Positions 1 through 6,450 of a stretch of 6,995 nt of DNA are shown here, in pieces (within the stretch, counting starts at the first letter, position 1; every line of letters begins with the position of its first letter). The notes beneath the pieces are model-generated. The model was not told where the DNA came from. It saw only the letters and a program-made list of their open reading frames with translations, and did not search any database. The DNA comes from Pseudomonadota bacterium (lineage in GTDB: Bacteria > Pseudomonadota > Gammaproteobacteria > Competibacterales > Competibacteraceae). The stretch is from contig JAGTSD010000091.1 of assembly GCA_018262135.1 (NCBI GenBank), positions 1 through 6,995 of the forward strand, written 5' to 3'. Made by a program: the position numbers and the translations under genes.

Positions 1-314
1 CCAGGTTCCACAAAGGAACCAAGGTTAGGCGCGGATGGGCGAGCACTGTTCCTTATCCCTGGGAGAAGCCTACTACGTCTGGTTTTAATGAGAAATGATG
101 GTCGTAGAGATGGGTGAGTGTGCGTTGCTTGAATGCAGCGGCGTGTTTCGGTTTGGGGATCGGCCGGGATGCGATCCAGCCATTGCGGCGGATTCGGCCA
201 GTTTTCCCGTAACTCGTTGATGAAGCACGACTGGGTAGCGCTGCGCTCTTTCAAGGGTACTGTCCTGCCAGGTCGCGAGAAGGCCTGGCGGGACAGGGTA
301 GGGGCGGGCATTCG
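1..314. other. Non-coding stretch downstream of phaC
   Basis: I see no convincing gene here. Plus-strand frames 1 and 3 are open from the left edge to stops near 114 and 98, but neither translation resembles a family I know. A 62-codon plus-strand frame at 133-321 runs through a hairpin and into the phaC end and looks fortuitous. Three inverted repeats are visible: GGTTCC/GGAACC at 4-9 and 15-20, GGATCG/CGATCC at 157-162 and 172-177, and the larger stem at 260-296 listed separately. The left edge may belong to the end of a neighbouring gene or a dispersed repeat that cannot be judged from this window. Confidence 0.5.
260..296 (-). terminator. Hairpin just past the phaC stop codon
   Basis: Arms at 260-272 (CTGTCCTGCCAGG) and 284-296 (CCTGGCGGGACAG) pair over 13 positions with one non-Watson-Crick position, around an 11-base loop. 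It begins 18 bases beyond the phaC stop, where a transcript end would be expected. No T-run follows on the minus strand (it continues TACCCTTGAA), so it is not a textbook intrinsic terminator and may instead be an mRNA-end stabiliser. The odd position is a U-G wobble in a plus-strand transcript but an A-C mismatch in the phaC transcript, so the fold is slightly better on the opposite strand. Confidence 0.45.
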
Positions 315-2120
315 CTATTGATCGTACCGCATCTTGACGTAGGACCCCGGCGCATCCTCAATCGGGTTCAGCTTGCCGTCGCCCGGCGTGCGGGCGGGGA
401 CCTGCGGGCCAGCGTGAGGTTGCAGCCAGGCCAGCCAGTCCGGCCACCACGAGCCGTCCTGCTTGACCGCGTCCTTGAACCAGTCATCGGGATTGGGCGG
501 GGTATTGGGATTGAGCCAGAAGCCGTATTTGTCGGACGAGGCGGGATTGATGACCCCGGCGATGTGGCCGGACCCGCTCAGCACGAACTTCACCGGCCCG
601 CCGACCAGTTGCGTGCCAGCGTAGGTGGATTTCCACGGCGCGATGTGATCCTCGTAGGCCGACAGGAAGCAGACCGGCGTCTTGATCTTGCGAAAGTCGA
701 TGGGCACGCCCGCCAGGGTGATGCCGCCCGGCTCGCGCAGCAGATTCTTCTGGTACATGTTGCGCACGTAGAAGCTGTGCATGTCGCGGGGCATCCGGGT
801 GGAGTCGGAATTCCAGTACAGCAGGTCGAAGGGGTAGGGGTCCTTGCCCAGCAGGTAATTGTTGACCACAAAGAACCAGATCAGGTCGTTGGCGCGCAAC
901 ATGCTGAACACCCCGGCCATCTGGCTGCCGTCCAGATAGCCCCGCTCGCCCATTTGCTTCTCCAACAGGGTGATCAGTTCCTCATCAATGAAGACTTCCA
1001 ACTCACCCGGCTCGCTGAAGTCGGTCATGCAGGCGAAGCAAATGGCGCTTTGCACCCGCTTGTCCTTCTTGGCGGCCATATAGGCCAGGGTGGTGAGCAG
1101 GATGGTGCCGCCCAGACAGTAGCCGGCGGTGTTGATTTCCCGCTCGCCGGTGGCCTGTTCGATAGCGTCCATCGCCTCCACGATGGCCAGCATGTAGTCT
1201 TCGAACTTCTTGTGCGCCAGCCGCTCATCGGGATTGACCCACGAGGTCATGAACACCGTGAAGCCCTGATCCACCATCCACTTGACCATGGAGTTCTTGG
1301 GCCGCATATCCATGATGTAGAACTTGTTGATCCACGGCGAAACGAACAGGAATGGCTTTTGATAAACGGTCGGCGTGCTGGGGTTGTACTGAACCAATTG
1401 CATCAACTCATTCTGGAAGACGACCTTGCCTGGCGTCACCGCGATGTTCTCGCCCGGCGTGAACGCCTTGAGATCGGTCATCTTGATCTGCAACTGGCCG
1501 CGCCCGCGTTCCAGGTCTTCCAGCAGGTTTTGCAGGCCCTTGACCAGGTTATCGCCGCCCGAATCGAGCGTGGCCTTGAGCACAGTGGGGTTGGTGTGGA
1601 CGAAGTTGGTGGGCGCCATCGCGTCCACGAACTGGCGGGTGTAGAACTGCACCTTGCGGGCGGTCTTGTCGTCCAAACCCTCGACCTTGCTGACAAGTCC
1701 CTGCACGCTGTCGGCGGCGAGCAGATAGGACTGCTTGATGAAATCGAAGACAGCGTTTTCCGCCCATTGTTCGTCCGCAAAGCGCTTGTCGCCGGGCGGC
1801 GGCTTGATGACCGGCTGGGTTTCGTGCCCCAGCATCCGCTTGGAGGCGGATTGCCAGAGATCGAGGTAATTCTTCCAGAAATTGACTTGGGCCTCGATCA
1901 GCTTTTCCGGATTTTTCAGTAGCTTGTCGAAAAACTCCTGAAACGATTTACTGATGATGGCGGGATCGAGGAGCGGAATCTGATCGTTGCGCTCCTGGCG
2001 CTTGAGATATTCCTGCAACACTCGCTGGCTTTGTTCAATGATCTTGGAAAAATTCAGGGCCAGCTTGTTGAAATCCGCAGTCTTGGCGTCAGGAGCGGAT
2101 GTCTTGGCGGTTTCGGTCAT
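315..2120 (-). CDS. phaC: Class I poly(3-hydroxyalkanoate) polymerase PhaC
   Basis: PHA synthase polymerises (R)-3-hydroxyacyl-CoA into carbon-storage polyester at the surface of PHA granules, releasing CoA. The 601-residue product is the usual length for a class I enzyme. The N-terminal part (about 1-230) is the helical PhaC N domain; the C-terminal part is the alpha/beta-hydrolase core. The lipase-like box GYCLGG (333-338) places the nucleophile at Cys335, followed by Asp491 in YEDHIAPW and His519 in GSGHIAGV, so the catalytic triad is complete. The ATG is supported by a strong AGGAGG at 2128-2133, seven bases upstream. It lies 103 bases downstream of hemL on the same strand, so it may have its own promoter; an AACTATAGTT palindrome at 2155-2164 contains a TATAGT -10-like hexamer but no good -35. 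No phasin, phaA or phaB gene lies beside it here. Class assignment rests on length and motifs, with no phaE or phaR partner visible. Confidence 0.97.
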   Translation of the reverse strand: MTETAKTSAPDAKTADFNKLALNFSKIIEQSQRVLQEYLKRQERNDQIPLLDPAIISKSFQEFFDKLLKNPEKLIEAQVNFWKNYLDLWQSASKRMLGHETQPVIKPPPGDKRFADEQWAENAVFDFIKQSYLLAADSVQGLVSKVEGLDDKTARKVQFYTRQFVDAMAPTNFVHTNPTVLKATLDSGGDNLVKGLQNLLEDLERGRGQLQIKMTDLKAFTPGENIAVTPGKVVFQNELMQLVQYNPSTPTVYQKPFLFVSPWINKFYIMDMRPKNSMVKWMVDQGFTVFMTSWVNPDERLAHKKFEDYMLAIVEAMDAIEQATGEREINTAGYCLGGTILLTTLAYMAAKKDKRVQSAICFACMTDFSEPGELEVFIDEELITLLEKQMGERGYLDGSQMAGVFSMLRANDLIWFFVVNNYLLGKDPYPFDLLYWNSDSTRMPRDMHSFYVRNMYQKNLLREPGGITLAGVPIDFRKIKTPVCFLSAYEDHIAPWKSTYAGTQLVGGPVKFVLSGSGHIAGVINPASSDKYGFWLNPNTPPNPDDWFKDAVKQDGSWWPDWLAWLQPHAGPQVPARTPGDGKLNPIEDAPGSYVKMRYDQ

Positions 2121-2223
2121 GGGGATGCCTCCTCGGACGGTGGTGACTCCCCATAACTATAGTTGAGGATTCAGGATGCGGCAGGTTCGGGGGCGGGTTC
2201 GGCGCAAGCTACCCGTTTCCCGG

Positions 2224-3501
2224 TCAGATCTGAGCGAATACCCGTCGGGCGGCGGCGAGGGTCGCTTGGATGTCTTCCTCGGTGTGCGCCGACGACATGA
2301 ATCCCGCCTCGAACGCGGATGGCGCCAGATAGATGCCCTCGGCCAGCATCCCATGAAAGAACGCCTTGAACCGCTCGACATCGCAGGCGACCGCCTGGGC
2401 GTAGGTGGACACGGGTTCGCCGGTGAAGAAGATGCCGAACATTCCGCCGACGTGGTTCGCGGTCAGGGATATCCCCGCCTCGCGGGCGGCGGCGACCATG
2501 CCCTCGCACAGCCACTGCGTTTTGGCGGTGAGTTCAGCATGGAAACCCGGTGCGGAAATCAACTCCAGTGTCGCCAGTCCCGCCGCCATCGCCACCGGAT
2601 TGCCCGACAGGGTGCCGGCCTGATAGATCGGTCCCAGCGGCGCCAGTTTTTCCATGATCGCCCGCCGGCCGCCGAACGCGCCCACCGGCATCCCGCCGCC
2701 AATGATCTTGCCCAGCGTGGTCAGGTCCGGGCTAATGTCGTACAACGCCTGCGCCCCGCCCAGGGCGACCCGGAAGCCGGTCATTACCTCGTCGAAAATG
2801 AGCACGCTGCCGTAGCGGTCGCACAGTTCGCGCAAGCCTTGCAGAAAACCGGGCGCGGGCGGGATGCAATTCATGTTGCCGGCGACCGGCTCGACGATGA
2901 CCCCGGCGATTTCTTCACCGATCTGCCCAAAGGCTTGCCGAACCTGGTCGAGATCGTTGTAGGTCAGCGTCACGGTCTGCGCCGCCAGCGCTGCCGGCAC
3001 GCCAGGCGAGGTGGGCACGCCCAGGGTCAGCGCCCCGGAGCCGGCCTTGACCAGCAACGAGTCGGAATGGCCGTGGTAACAACCCTCGAATTTGATGATC
3101 TTGTCGCGGCCAGTGAAGCCGCGCGCCAGCCGGATGGCGCTCATGGTCGCCTCGGTGCCGGAATTGCACATCCGCACCAGATCCATGGACGGGACGAGTT
3201 CCCGGATTCGGCGCGCCATCACAGTTTCAATAGCGGTGGGAGCGCCGAAGCTCAGACCGTTGGCGGCAGTGTCCTGAACCGCGCGCACCACCGCCGGATG
3301 GGCGTGGCCGGCGATCATCGGTCCCCAGGAGCCGACGTAGTCGAGATAGCGGCGATCATCCTCGTCGTAAAGCCAGGCGCCCGCGCCACGCTTGAAAAAG
3401 ATCGGTGTCCCGCCGACGCCGCGAAAGGCGCGCACCGGCGAATTGACACCACCGGGAATGTGGTGTTGGGCTTCGGCGAATAGTTGCTCGGAACGAGTCA
3501 T
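2224..3501 (-). CDS. hemL: Glutamate-1-semialdehyde 2,1-aminomutase HemL
   Basis: This PLP enzyme converts glutamate-1-semialdehyde to 5-aminolevulinate, the last step of the tRNA-dependent C5 route to haem and other tetrapyrroles, in the cytosol. The 425-residue product has standard family length and is class III aminotransferase-like. Visible landmarks are NSGTEA (113-118, cofactor phosphate region), GCYHGHSD (140-147), the mobile active-site loop around [14 protein letters not shown] (156-169), FDEV with Asp237 that contacts the PLP ring nitrogen, and the Schiff-base Lys265 in [18 protein letters not shown] (261-278). The ATG is preceded by GAGG nine bases upstream. That Shine-Dalgarno overlaps the TGA stop of thiE, leaving 11 bases between the genes, so translation is probably coupled. 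Use of hemL implies the C5 pathway rather than the glycine/succinyl-CoA (hemA/ALAS) route of most alphaproteobacteria. Confidence 0.98.
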   Translation of the reverse strand: MTRSEQLFAEAQHHIPGGVNSPVRAFRGVGGTPIFFKRGAGAWLYDEDDRRYLDYVGSWGPMIAGHAHPAVVRAVQDTAANGLSFGAPTAIETVMARRIRELVPSMDLVRMCNSGTEATMSAIRLARGFTGRDKIIKFEGCYHGHSDSLLVKAGSGALTLGVPTSPGVPAALAAQTVTLTYNDLDQVRQAFGQIGEEIAGVIVEPVAGNMNCIPPAPGFLQGLRELCDRYGSVLIFDEVMTGFRVALGGAQALYDISPDLTTLGKIIGGGMPVGAFGGRRAIMEKLAPLGPIYQAGTLSGNPVAMAAGLATLELISAPGFHAELTAKTQWLCEGMVAAAREAGISLTANHVGGMFGIFFTGEPVSTYAQAVACDVERFKAFFHGMLAEGIYLAPSAFEAGFMSSAHTEEDIQATLAAARRVFAQI

Positions 3502-3512
3502 GGCAAAATTCC

Positions 3513-4139
3513 TCAGGCGAACAGGTTGGCGTAGCGGCGGGCGGCGGCCTGGATGTCGGGCTGGCCGAACACCCCGCTGACCACCGCCAGTGCATCGGCG
3601 CCCACATCCAGCAGCAGCGGCGCATTATCCGGGGTGATGCCACCGATGGCGACGATGGGAACGTTCAGCGCCGCGCGGGCTTTGCGCAGCAGAGCGACGG
3701 ATGCGCGGATTTCGGTCGGTTTGGTCGGCGAGGGAAAAAAGGCTCCGAACGCGACATAGTCGGCGCCGGCCCGCACAGCCTCCAGCGCCAAGTCCAGCCG
3801 GTCGTAGCAGGACACGCCGATGAGCGCATTCCCGCCCAGGCGAGCGCGGGCGATGGCAAACGCTGAATCGTCCTTGCCGACGTGGACACCCGCCGCGCCC
3901 ACCTGGGCGGCCAGTTCTACGTCGTCGTTGATGATCAGCGGAACCTCGTGATGCTGACACAGCTCGTTGAGCGCCCTGGCCTGCGTCAGCCGGCGCGCAT
4001 CGTCGTGGCTTTTATCGCGGTACTGGATGAGCCACGCGCCACCCAGAATGGCCTGTTCGACCGCCTCGGTCAGCCGGTCGTCGGGAATCAACAGGGCGTC
4101 GGTGATCGCGTACAGACCGCGACAGGATGGGTGCTTCAT
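3513..4139 (-). CDS. thiE: Thiamine-phosphate synthase ThiE
   Basis: ThiE joins HMP pyrophosphate and the thiazole phosphate carboxylate to form thiamine phosphate, releasing PPi and CO2. The 208-residue TIM-barrel protein carries the family signatures in order: QYRDKS (39-44), INDD (70-73), GVHVGKDD (84-91), GVSCY (108-112), [11 protein letters not shown] (131-141) and the phosphate-binding [10 protein letters not shown] (163-172), then ALAVVSGVF (183-191). An in-frame reading extends upstream to 4331, but that extension is antisense-like low-complexity sequence inside thiD and matches nothing in ThiE. The ATG at 4139 gives the normal N-terminus ([14 protein letters not shown]) and makes a 4-base ATGA overlap with the thiD stop, typical of translational coupling. 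It is the middle gene of thiD-thiE-hemL. Confidence 0.97.
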   Translation of the reverse strand: MKHPSCRGLYAITDALLIPDDRLTEAVEQAILGGAWLIQYRDKSHDDARRLTQARALNELCQHHEVPLIINDDVELAAQVGAAGVHVGKDDSAFAIARARLGGNALIGVSCYDRLDLALEAVRAGADYVAFGAFFPSPTKPTEIRASVALLRKARAALNVPIVAIGGITPDNAPLLLDVGADALAVVSGVFGQPDIQAAARRYANLFA

Positions 4140-4969
4140 GATTGACCTCGGGCAGTGGTCGCCCAGAACAGCCGGTTGGGGAGCCATTGCCCGCCGCCGG
4201 CCCGATAACCAGCCTGCAGAGCTCGCCAGGCGTACTGCTGGGCGCCGTGGATGGCGGAGCAGATGGATTCTTCCAAATAGGGGTGGTGGCCCTGGGCCAG
4301 CAGGGCGGCGATAGCGGACGCCAGGGTGCAACCGGAGCCATGATACTCATGGGGCAGGCGCGGCCAGCGCCAGGTTTCCAGCAACCGGTTGTTGCCGTAC
4401 AGGGTGTTGATCACCTCGGTGGGTGGTTCGGATTCGTGCCCGCCGGTGATCAGCACGTAACGACAACCACGCGCCAGCAGGGCCATGGCACAGGCCTCCA
4501 GGGTATCGGCTTCCGGCGCCAGTCGGCGGGCCTCGACGCTGTTCGGTGTCAGCACCGTGGTCAGGGGCAACAACAGGGTTTGGAGAGCCTCGATCAGCGC
4601 TGTGCTGGCCAGTTCGGTTCCGCCACCGGCCGCCAGCACCGGGTCGAGTATCACCGGGATATTGGGCCAGGCGGCGAACAGCCTGTGCAAGGCCGCAGCG
4701 TTGTCGGCGCTGCCGATTACCCCGACCTTGAACGCCGCCACCGGCATATCCTCCAGCACCACTTGCCCCTGGGCATATACCCGATCCGGGTCCACCGGCA
4801 ACAGCGCCTGGACGTTGTGGGTGTCCTGCACGGTCAAGGCGGTGATGACCGGCGCGGGATGACAGCCCAGGCTGATCAGGGTTTCGATATCGGCGGCAAT
4901 ACCGGCCCCGCCGCTGGGGTCGTTGCCGGCCAGGGTCATGACCACGGGCGGTCGGGAAGGGTCGGTCAA
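4136..4969 (-). CDS. thiD: Hydroxymethylpyrimidine (phosphate) kinase ThiD
   Basis: ThiD phosphorylates HMP and HMP-P to HMP pyrophosphate, the pyrimidine half used by ThiE encoded directly downstream. The 277-residue ribokinase-fold protein shows [11 protein letters not shown] (14-24, substrate/HMP site), ALTVQDT (44-50), DPVLAAGGG (109-117), TPN (141-143), ITGGH (174-178) and the anion-hole motif [10 protein letters not shown] (210-219), where Cys214 matches the conserved catalytic-site cysteine. The chosen start is a TTG (4967-4969) with GGAG seven bases upstream (4977-4980); the first ATG, 10 codons in (4937-4939), would begin at the first beta strand and lose the usual short leader. It is the first gene of the minus-strand operon, divergent from rubredoxin. 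The C-terminal tail after about residue 265 is not conserved in my memory of the family. Confidence 0.96.
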   Translation of the reverse strand: MTDPSRPPVVMTLAGNDPSGGAGIAADIETLISLGCHPAPVITALTVQDTHNVQALLPVDPDRVYAQGQVVLEDMPVAAFKVGVIGSADNAAALHRLFAAWPNIPVILDPVLAAGGGTELASTALIEALQTLLLPLTTVLTPNSVEARRLAPEADTLEACAMALLARGCRYVLITGGHESEPPTEVINTLYGNNRLLETWRWPRLPHEYHGSGCTLASAIAALLAQGHHPYLEESICSAIHGAQQYAWRALQAGYRAGGGQWLPNRLFWATTARGQS

Positions 4970-4976
4970 GCCTTTG

Positions 4977-4980
4977 CTCC
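4977..4980 (-). promoter_or_regulatory. Shine-Dalgarno for the TTG start of thiD
   Basis: On the minus strand, TTTGGAG precedes the TTG codon with a seven-base spacer (4970-4976). No comparable site precedes the internal ATG at 4937-4939, so this site decides the start. A TTG start usually lowers initiation and may hold down the amount of ThiD. Confidence 0.6.
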
Positions 4981-5098
4981 AAAAATTAGGTTGCAGGCAG
5001 GGCTGGGGATGGCGATACCTGAAATTTTACCCCGAATCCCGTGGAAAATTCCGAGCCGGAGCCAGGCAGGTTTTTCGGGATGCGTGGGCATGGGACAA

Positions 5099-5114
5099 TG
5101 ACCGGGCACGGTCA
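5099..5114. promoter_or_regulatory. Perfect inverted repeat upstream of rubredoxin
   Basis: TGACCG-GGCA-CGGTCA is a perfect 6-base inverted repeat with a 4-base spacer, ending 24 bases before the rubredoxin ATG. It adjoins a possible -10 box (GACAAT, 5094-5099), a position suited to an operator or a leader hairpin. No specific regulator is recognised and the short length leaves room for chance. Confidence 0.3.
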
Positions 5115-5138
5115 CCCAATACCAAAGACGGGAGCGAT

Positions 5139-5303
5139 ATGAAAAGATATATGTGTGTGATTTGTGGATTTATTTATGACGAGGAAAAGGGTTGGCCGGA
5201 CGATGGCATTCCGCCGGGCACCCCTTGGGACGACGTGCCGCCGACCTGGACCTGTCCCGAGTGCGGCGCCACCAAGGACGACTTCGAGATGATAGAAATT
5301 TAA
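5139..5303 (+). CDS. Rubredoxin
   Basis: Rubredoxins are small cytosolic one-electron carriers with a single Fe(Cys)4 centre, serving partners such as alkane hydroxylases, oxygen or peroxide reductases, and metal-centre assembly. The 54-residue product has both knuckles: CVICG (Cys6, Cys9) and CPECG (Cys39, Cys42), with the family segments [20 protein letters not shown] (11-30) and ATKDDFE (44-50). Length is typical of a single-domain rubredoxin. A longer open frame starts at 4923, but the ATG at 5139 gives the canonical N-terminus [10 protein letters not shown] and follows GGGAG (5130-5134), four bases away. It is divergent from thiD and lies 12 bases upstream of the macro-domain gene, so those two probably share a transcript. 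Its electron-transfer partner is not in this window. Confidence 0.97.
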   Translation: MKRYMCVICGFIYDEEKGWPDDGIPPGTPWDDVPPTWTCPECGATKDDFEMIEI

Positions 5304-5315
5304 GAGGGCGTGAAC

Positions 5316-5828
5316 ATGACCACTCATGCTGATCGCATTCAGCTCAACTCGAGCGATATTACCCAATTGTCGGTGGACGCTATCGTCAACGCCGCCAATC
5401 GTTCGCTGCTCGGTGGCGGAGGTGTGGACGGGGCGATTCATCGGGCGGCCGGGCCGGAACTGCTAGCCGAGTGCCGGACTCTGGGCGGTTGCGAAACCGG
5501 TCAGGCCAAGATGACCCGTGGTTACCGCTTGCCGGCTCGTTACGTCATCCACACCGTCGGGCCCATCTGGCAGGGCGGCGACGCGAGCGAATCGGACCTG
5601 CTGGCGGCCTGCTATCGCAACAGCCTGCAACTGGCAGTCGAGCATGGCGTTCGCACCATCGCCTTTCCCGCCATTAGTTGCGGGGTTTACGGCTATCCGC
5701 TGGATGAGGCGGCGCGCATCGCGGTCCGCGAGGTCAGGGCTTTTCTTGCCCATGACGGCCGGATCGAGACGGTCTATCTGGTCTGTTTCGGGCGTGACGT
5801 GCGTGAGGCTTACGAGCGGGCGCTGTAA
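5316..5828 (+). CDS. Macro-domain protein, YmdB-type ADP-ribose hydrolase family
   Basis: Stand-alone macro domains of this type bind ADP-ribose and commonly hydrolyse O-acetyl-ADP-ribose or remove mono-ADP-ribose from proteins. The 170-residue product is a single domain spanning nearly its whole length. From the ATG, visible motifs are DAIVNAAN (21-28), the glycine-rich substrate loop [10 protein letters not shown] (33-42) with Asp38, [13 protein letters not shown] (61-73), VIHTVGP (77-83), and [10 protein letters not shown] (119-128) lining the phosphates. All main ligand-loop residues are present, so it should be active. A GTG at 5310 would add two residues, but the AGAGGG at 5303-5308 lies only one base from it and seven from the ATG, which favours the ATG. 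It follows rubredoxin closely and ends just before the palindrome at 5834. The exact substrate cannot be read from sequence. Confidence 0.93.
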   Translation: MTTHADRIQLNSSDITQLSVDAIVNAANRSLLGGGGVDGAIHRAAGPELLAECRTLGGCETGQAKMTRGYRLPARYVIHTVGPIWQGGDASESDLLAACYRNSLQLAVEHGVRTIAFPAISCGVYGYPLDEAARIAVREVRAFLAHDGRIETVYLVCFGRDVREAYERAL

Positions 5829-5833
5829 GAGAA

Positions 5834-5896
5834 GGGGTCAGGTCTTGCCTTTTGCTCGTTCTGGGTATTGATAAGCAAAAGGCAAGACCTGACCCC
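5834..5896. repeat. Palindromic element with perfect 23-base arms (REP/RAYT-like)
   Basis: Left arm 5834-5856 starts GGGGTCAGGTCTTGC; right arm 5874-5896 ends GCAAGACCTGACCCC. All 23 positions are exact reverse complements, with a 17-base loop (5857-5873). The element fills the gap between two convergent genes, beginning five bases after the macro-domain stop and ending five bases before the stop of the membrane-protein gene. The outer arm resembles repeats I recall as dispersed in many proteobacterial genomes, often near REP-associated tyrosine transposases (Y1/IS200-like); this was not searched. No transposase is present and no clear target duplication flanks it (GAA on the left, GTT on the right). 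It could also act as a bidirectional transcription terminator, as moderately T-rich sequence follows on both strands. Confidence 0.75.
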
Positions 5897-5901
5897 GTTG
5901 T

Positions 5902-6270
5902 TTAAATCCGGATGAGGACGGGATGACCGGGATTTCCCTCGTTCTTGATCCACAGCGGAATTGCCCCGGAAAACGGCTGGTGTTTGCCGGCTAGCCCATC
6001 GTATTGATACATCAGAGTACGCGCGTGACCGTTCCGCTCCTCCTGAAGCTGGCGAAAGGCATCAGCCAGCAGGATCGCGAGTACATCCTCGGCGTGGGCG
6101 CGCCAGTAGGTTTCATCCATATCCATGACGGTTTGGCTTCCGCCACCAGTAGAGGTCGAGGGCGTGGGATAATATAGAAGACCCAGCAGCAGGATGCCGG
6201 CGGTCGCGAATAGCAGGACGGGCGGCAGGTAGATAGCAAAATTTCGGATGCGGCGGATCGTGTTGCGCAT
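5902..6270 (-). CDS. Small single-pass membrane protein of unknown function
   Basis: I do not recognise this 122-residue protein. It has a basic N-terminus (MRNTIRRIRN), one strong hydrophobic segment at about 12-34, then a Ser/Thr/Gly-rich linker (about 35-47) and a soluble C-terminal portion of about 75 residues containing TYWRAHAEDVLAILLADAFR (54-73) and a Pro/Gly-rich tail. The positive-inside rule suggests a cytoplasmic N-terminus and a periplasmic C-terminal domain; an uncleaved anchor looks more likely than a signal peptide because no clear cleavage site follows. The ATG has a good AGAGGTGA (6274-6281). It stands alone, with its own AT-rich upstream region, and points towards the palindrome. 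The good ribosome-binding site and promoter-like upstream DNA argue that it is real, but no homologue comes to mind. Confidence 0.72.
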   Translation of the reverse strand: MRNTIRRIRNFAIYLPPVLLFATAGILLLGLLYYPTPSTSTGGGSQTVMDMDETYWRAHAEDVLAILLADAFRQLQEERNGHARTLMYQYDGLAGKHQPFSGAIPLWIKNEGNPGHPVLIRI

Positions 6271-6307
6271 GACTCACCTCTGATGATGCCGACTGATGGG
6301 TTAAAAT

Positions 6308-6348
6308 CTTGTACAATTCTTATGAAGTACGACGATAACTTATACAAT
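6308..6348. repeat. Pair of near-identical 10-base sites, possible operators
   Basis: CTTGTACAAT (6308-6317) and CTTATACAAT (6339-6348) differ at one position and start 31 bases apart, about three helical turns. The second overlaps the candidate -10 box; the first lies downstream within the leader and contains the perfect palindrome TTGTACAA (6309-6316). The arrangement suits a repressor that binds cooperatively, but chance similarity in AT-rich DNA is possible. Confidence 0.3.
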
Positions 6349-6366
6349 ATTTTTCGATAAAGTCCA
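6339..6366 (-). promoter_or_regulatory. Candidate sigma-70-type promoter for the membrane-protein gene
   Basis: On the minus strand, TGGACT (6361-6366) and TATAAG (6339-6344) are separated by 16 bases, giving a leader of about 60 bases before the ATG at 6270. Each hexamer matches consensus at four or five of six positions. A second TATAAT lies further upstream (6384-6389), but its -35 region is poor. The surrounding DNA is strikingly AT-rich. Confidence 0.45.
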
Positions 6367-6450
6367 GCAGGACGTCATAGATTATTATACGATTCTTTTA
6401 ACCAAGTGTGGTAGTAGGATTTAGGGCATCATTCGACCCGAAGTTTGATC

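Larger units (their letters stand above)
4970..5138. promoter_or_regulatory. Divergent control region between thiD and rubredoxin
   Basis: These 169 bases must carry promoters for both directions. For thiD, TAAAAT on the minus strand (5024-5029) is a plausible -10 with no convincing -35. For rubredoxin, GACAAT (5094-5099) is a possible -10, also with a weak -35. An imperfect inverted repeat, GAAATTTT (5021-5028) with AAAATTCC (5045-5052), brackets the middle. I looked on the thiD leader strand for the conserved core of a TPP riboswitch (CTGAGA and the GATAATGC-type segment) and did not find it, so thiamine control by a THI element is not evident here. Confidence 0.4.

Noticed and set aside
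133..321. 62-codon plus-strand frame as a small gene
   Set aside because: No clear ribosome-binding site, composition unlike a known protein, and it passes through the 260-296 hairpin into the phaC 3' end.
318..1922. 534-codon open frame on the plus strand, antisense to phaC
   Set aside because: It is exactly opposite a full, well-conserved phaC; the translation is rich in Arg, Gly, His, Val and Leu with no domain I recognise, as expected from the complement of GC-biased codons.
2176..3483. 435-codon plus-strand open frame antisense to hemL
   Set aside because: It mirrors hemL almost end to end, with repetitive Arg/Gly/His/Ala composition and no recognisable motif. The complement of GC-rich coding DNA readily lacks stop codons.
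4140..4331. N-terminal extension of ThiE of 64 residues
   Set aside because: It lies wholly within thiD in another frame, has Pro/Arg-rich shadow composition, and the ATG at 4139 gives the canonical ThiE N-terminus with an ATGA overlap.
4142..5101. 319-codon plus-strand open frame antisense to thiD and crossing the divergent intergenic region
   Set aside because: thiD has all catalytic motifs on the other strand, and this translation is Gln/Gly/Val-rich with no known domain. It would also leave no promoter space for thiD.
4923..5138. 72-residue N-terminal extension of rubredoxin
   Set aside because: It overlaps the start of thiD and spans the divergent promoter region; the ATG at 5139 has a nearby Shine-Dalgarno and gives a normal 54-residue rubredoxin.
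4970..5138. TPP riboswitch in the thiD leader
   Set aside because: I could not find the CTGAGA box or the conserved pyrimidine-sensing segment on the minus strand. A covariance search would be decisive.
5834..5896. CRISPR repeat or tRNA-like structure
   Set aside because: Only one palindrome exists with no spaced copies, and there is no cloverleaf, anticodon arm or T-loop sequence.
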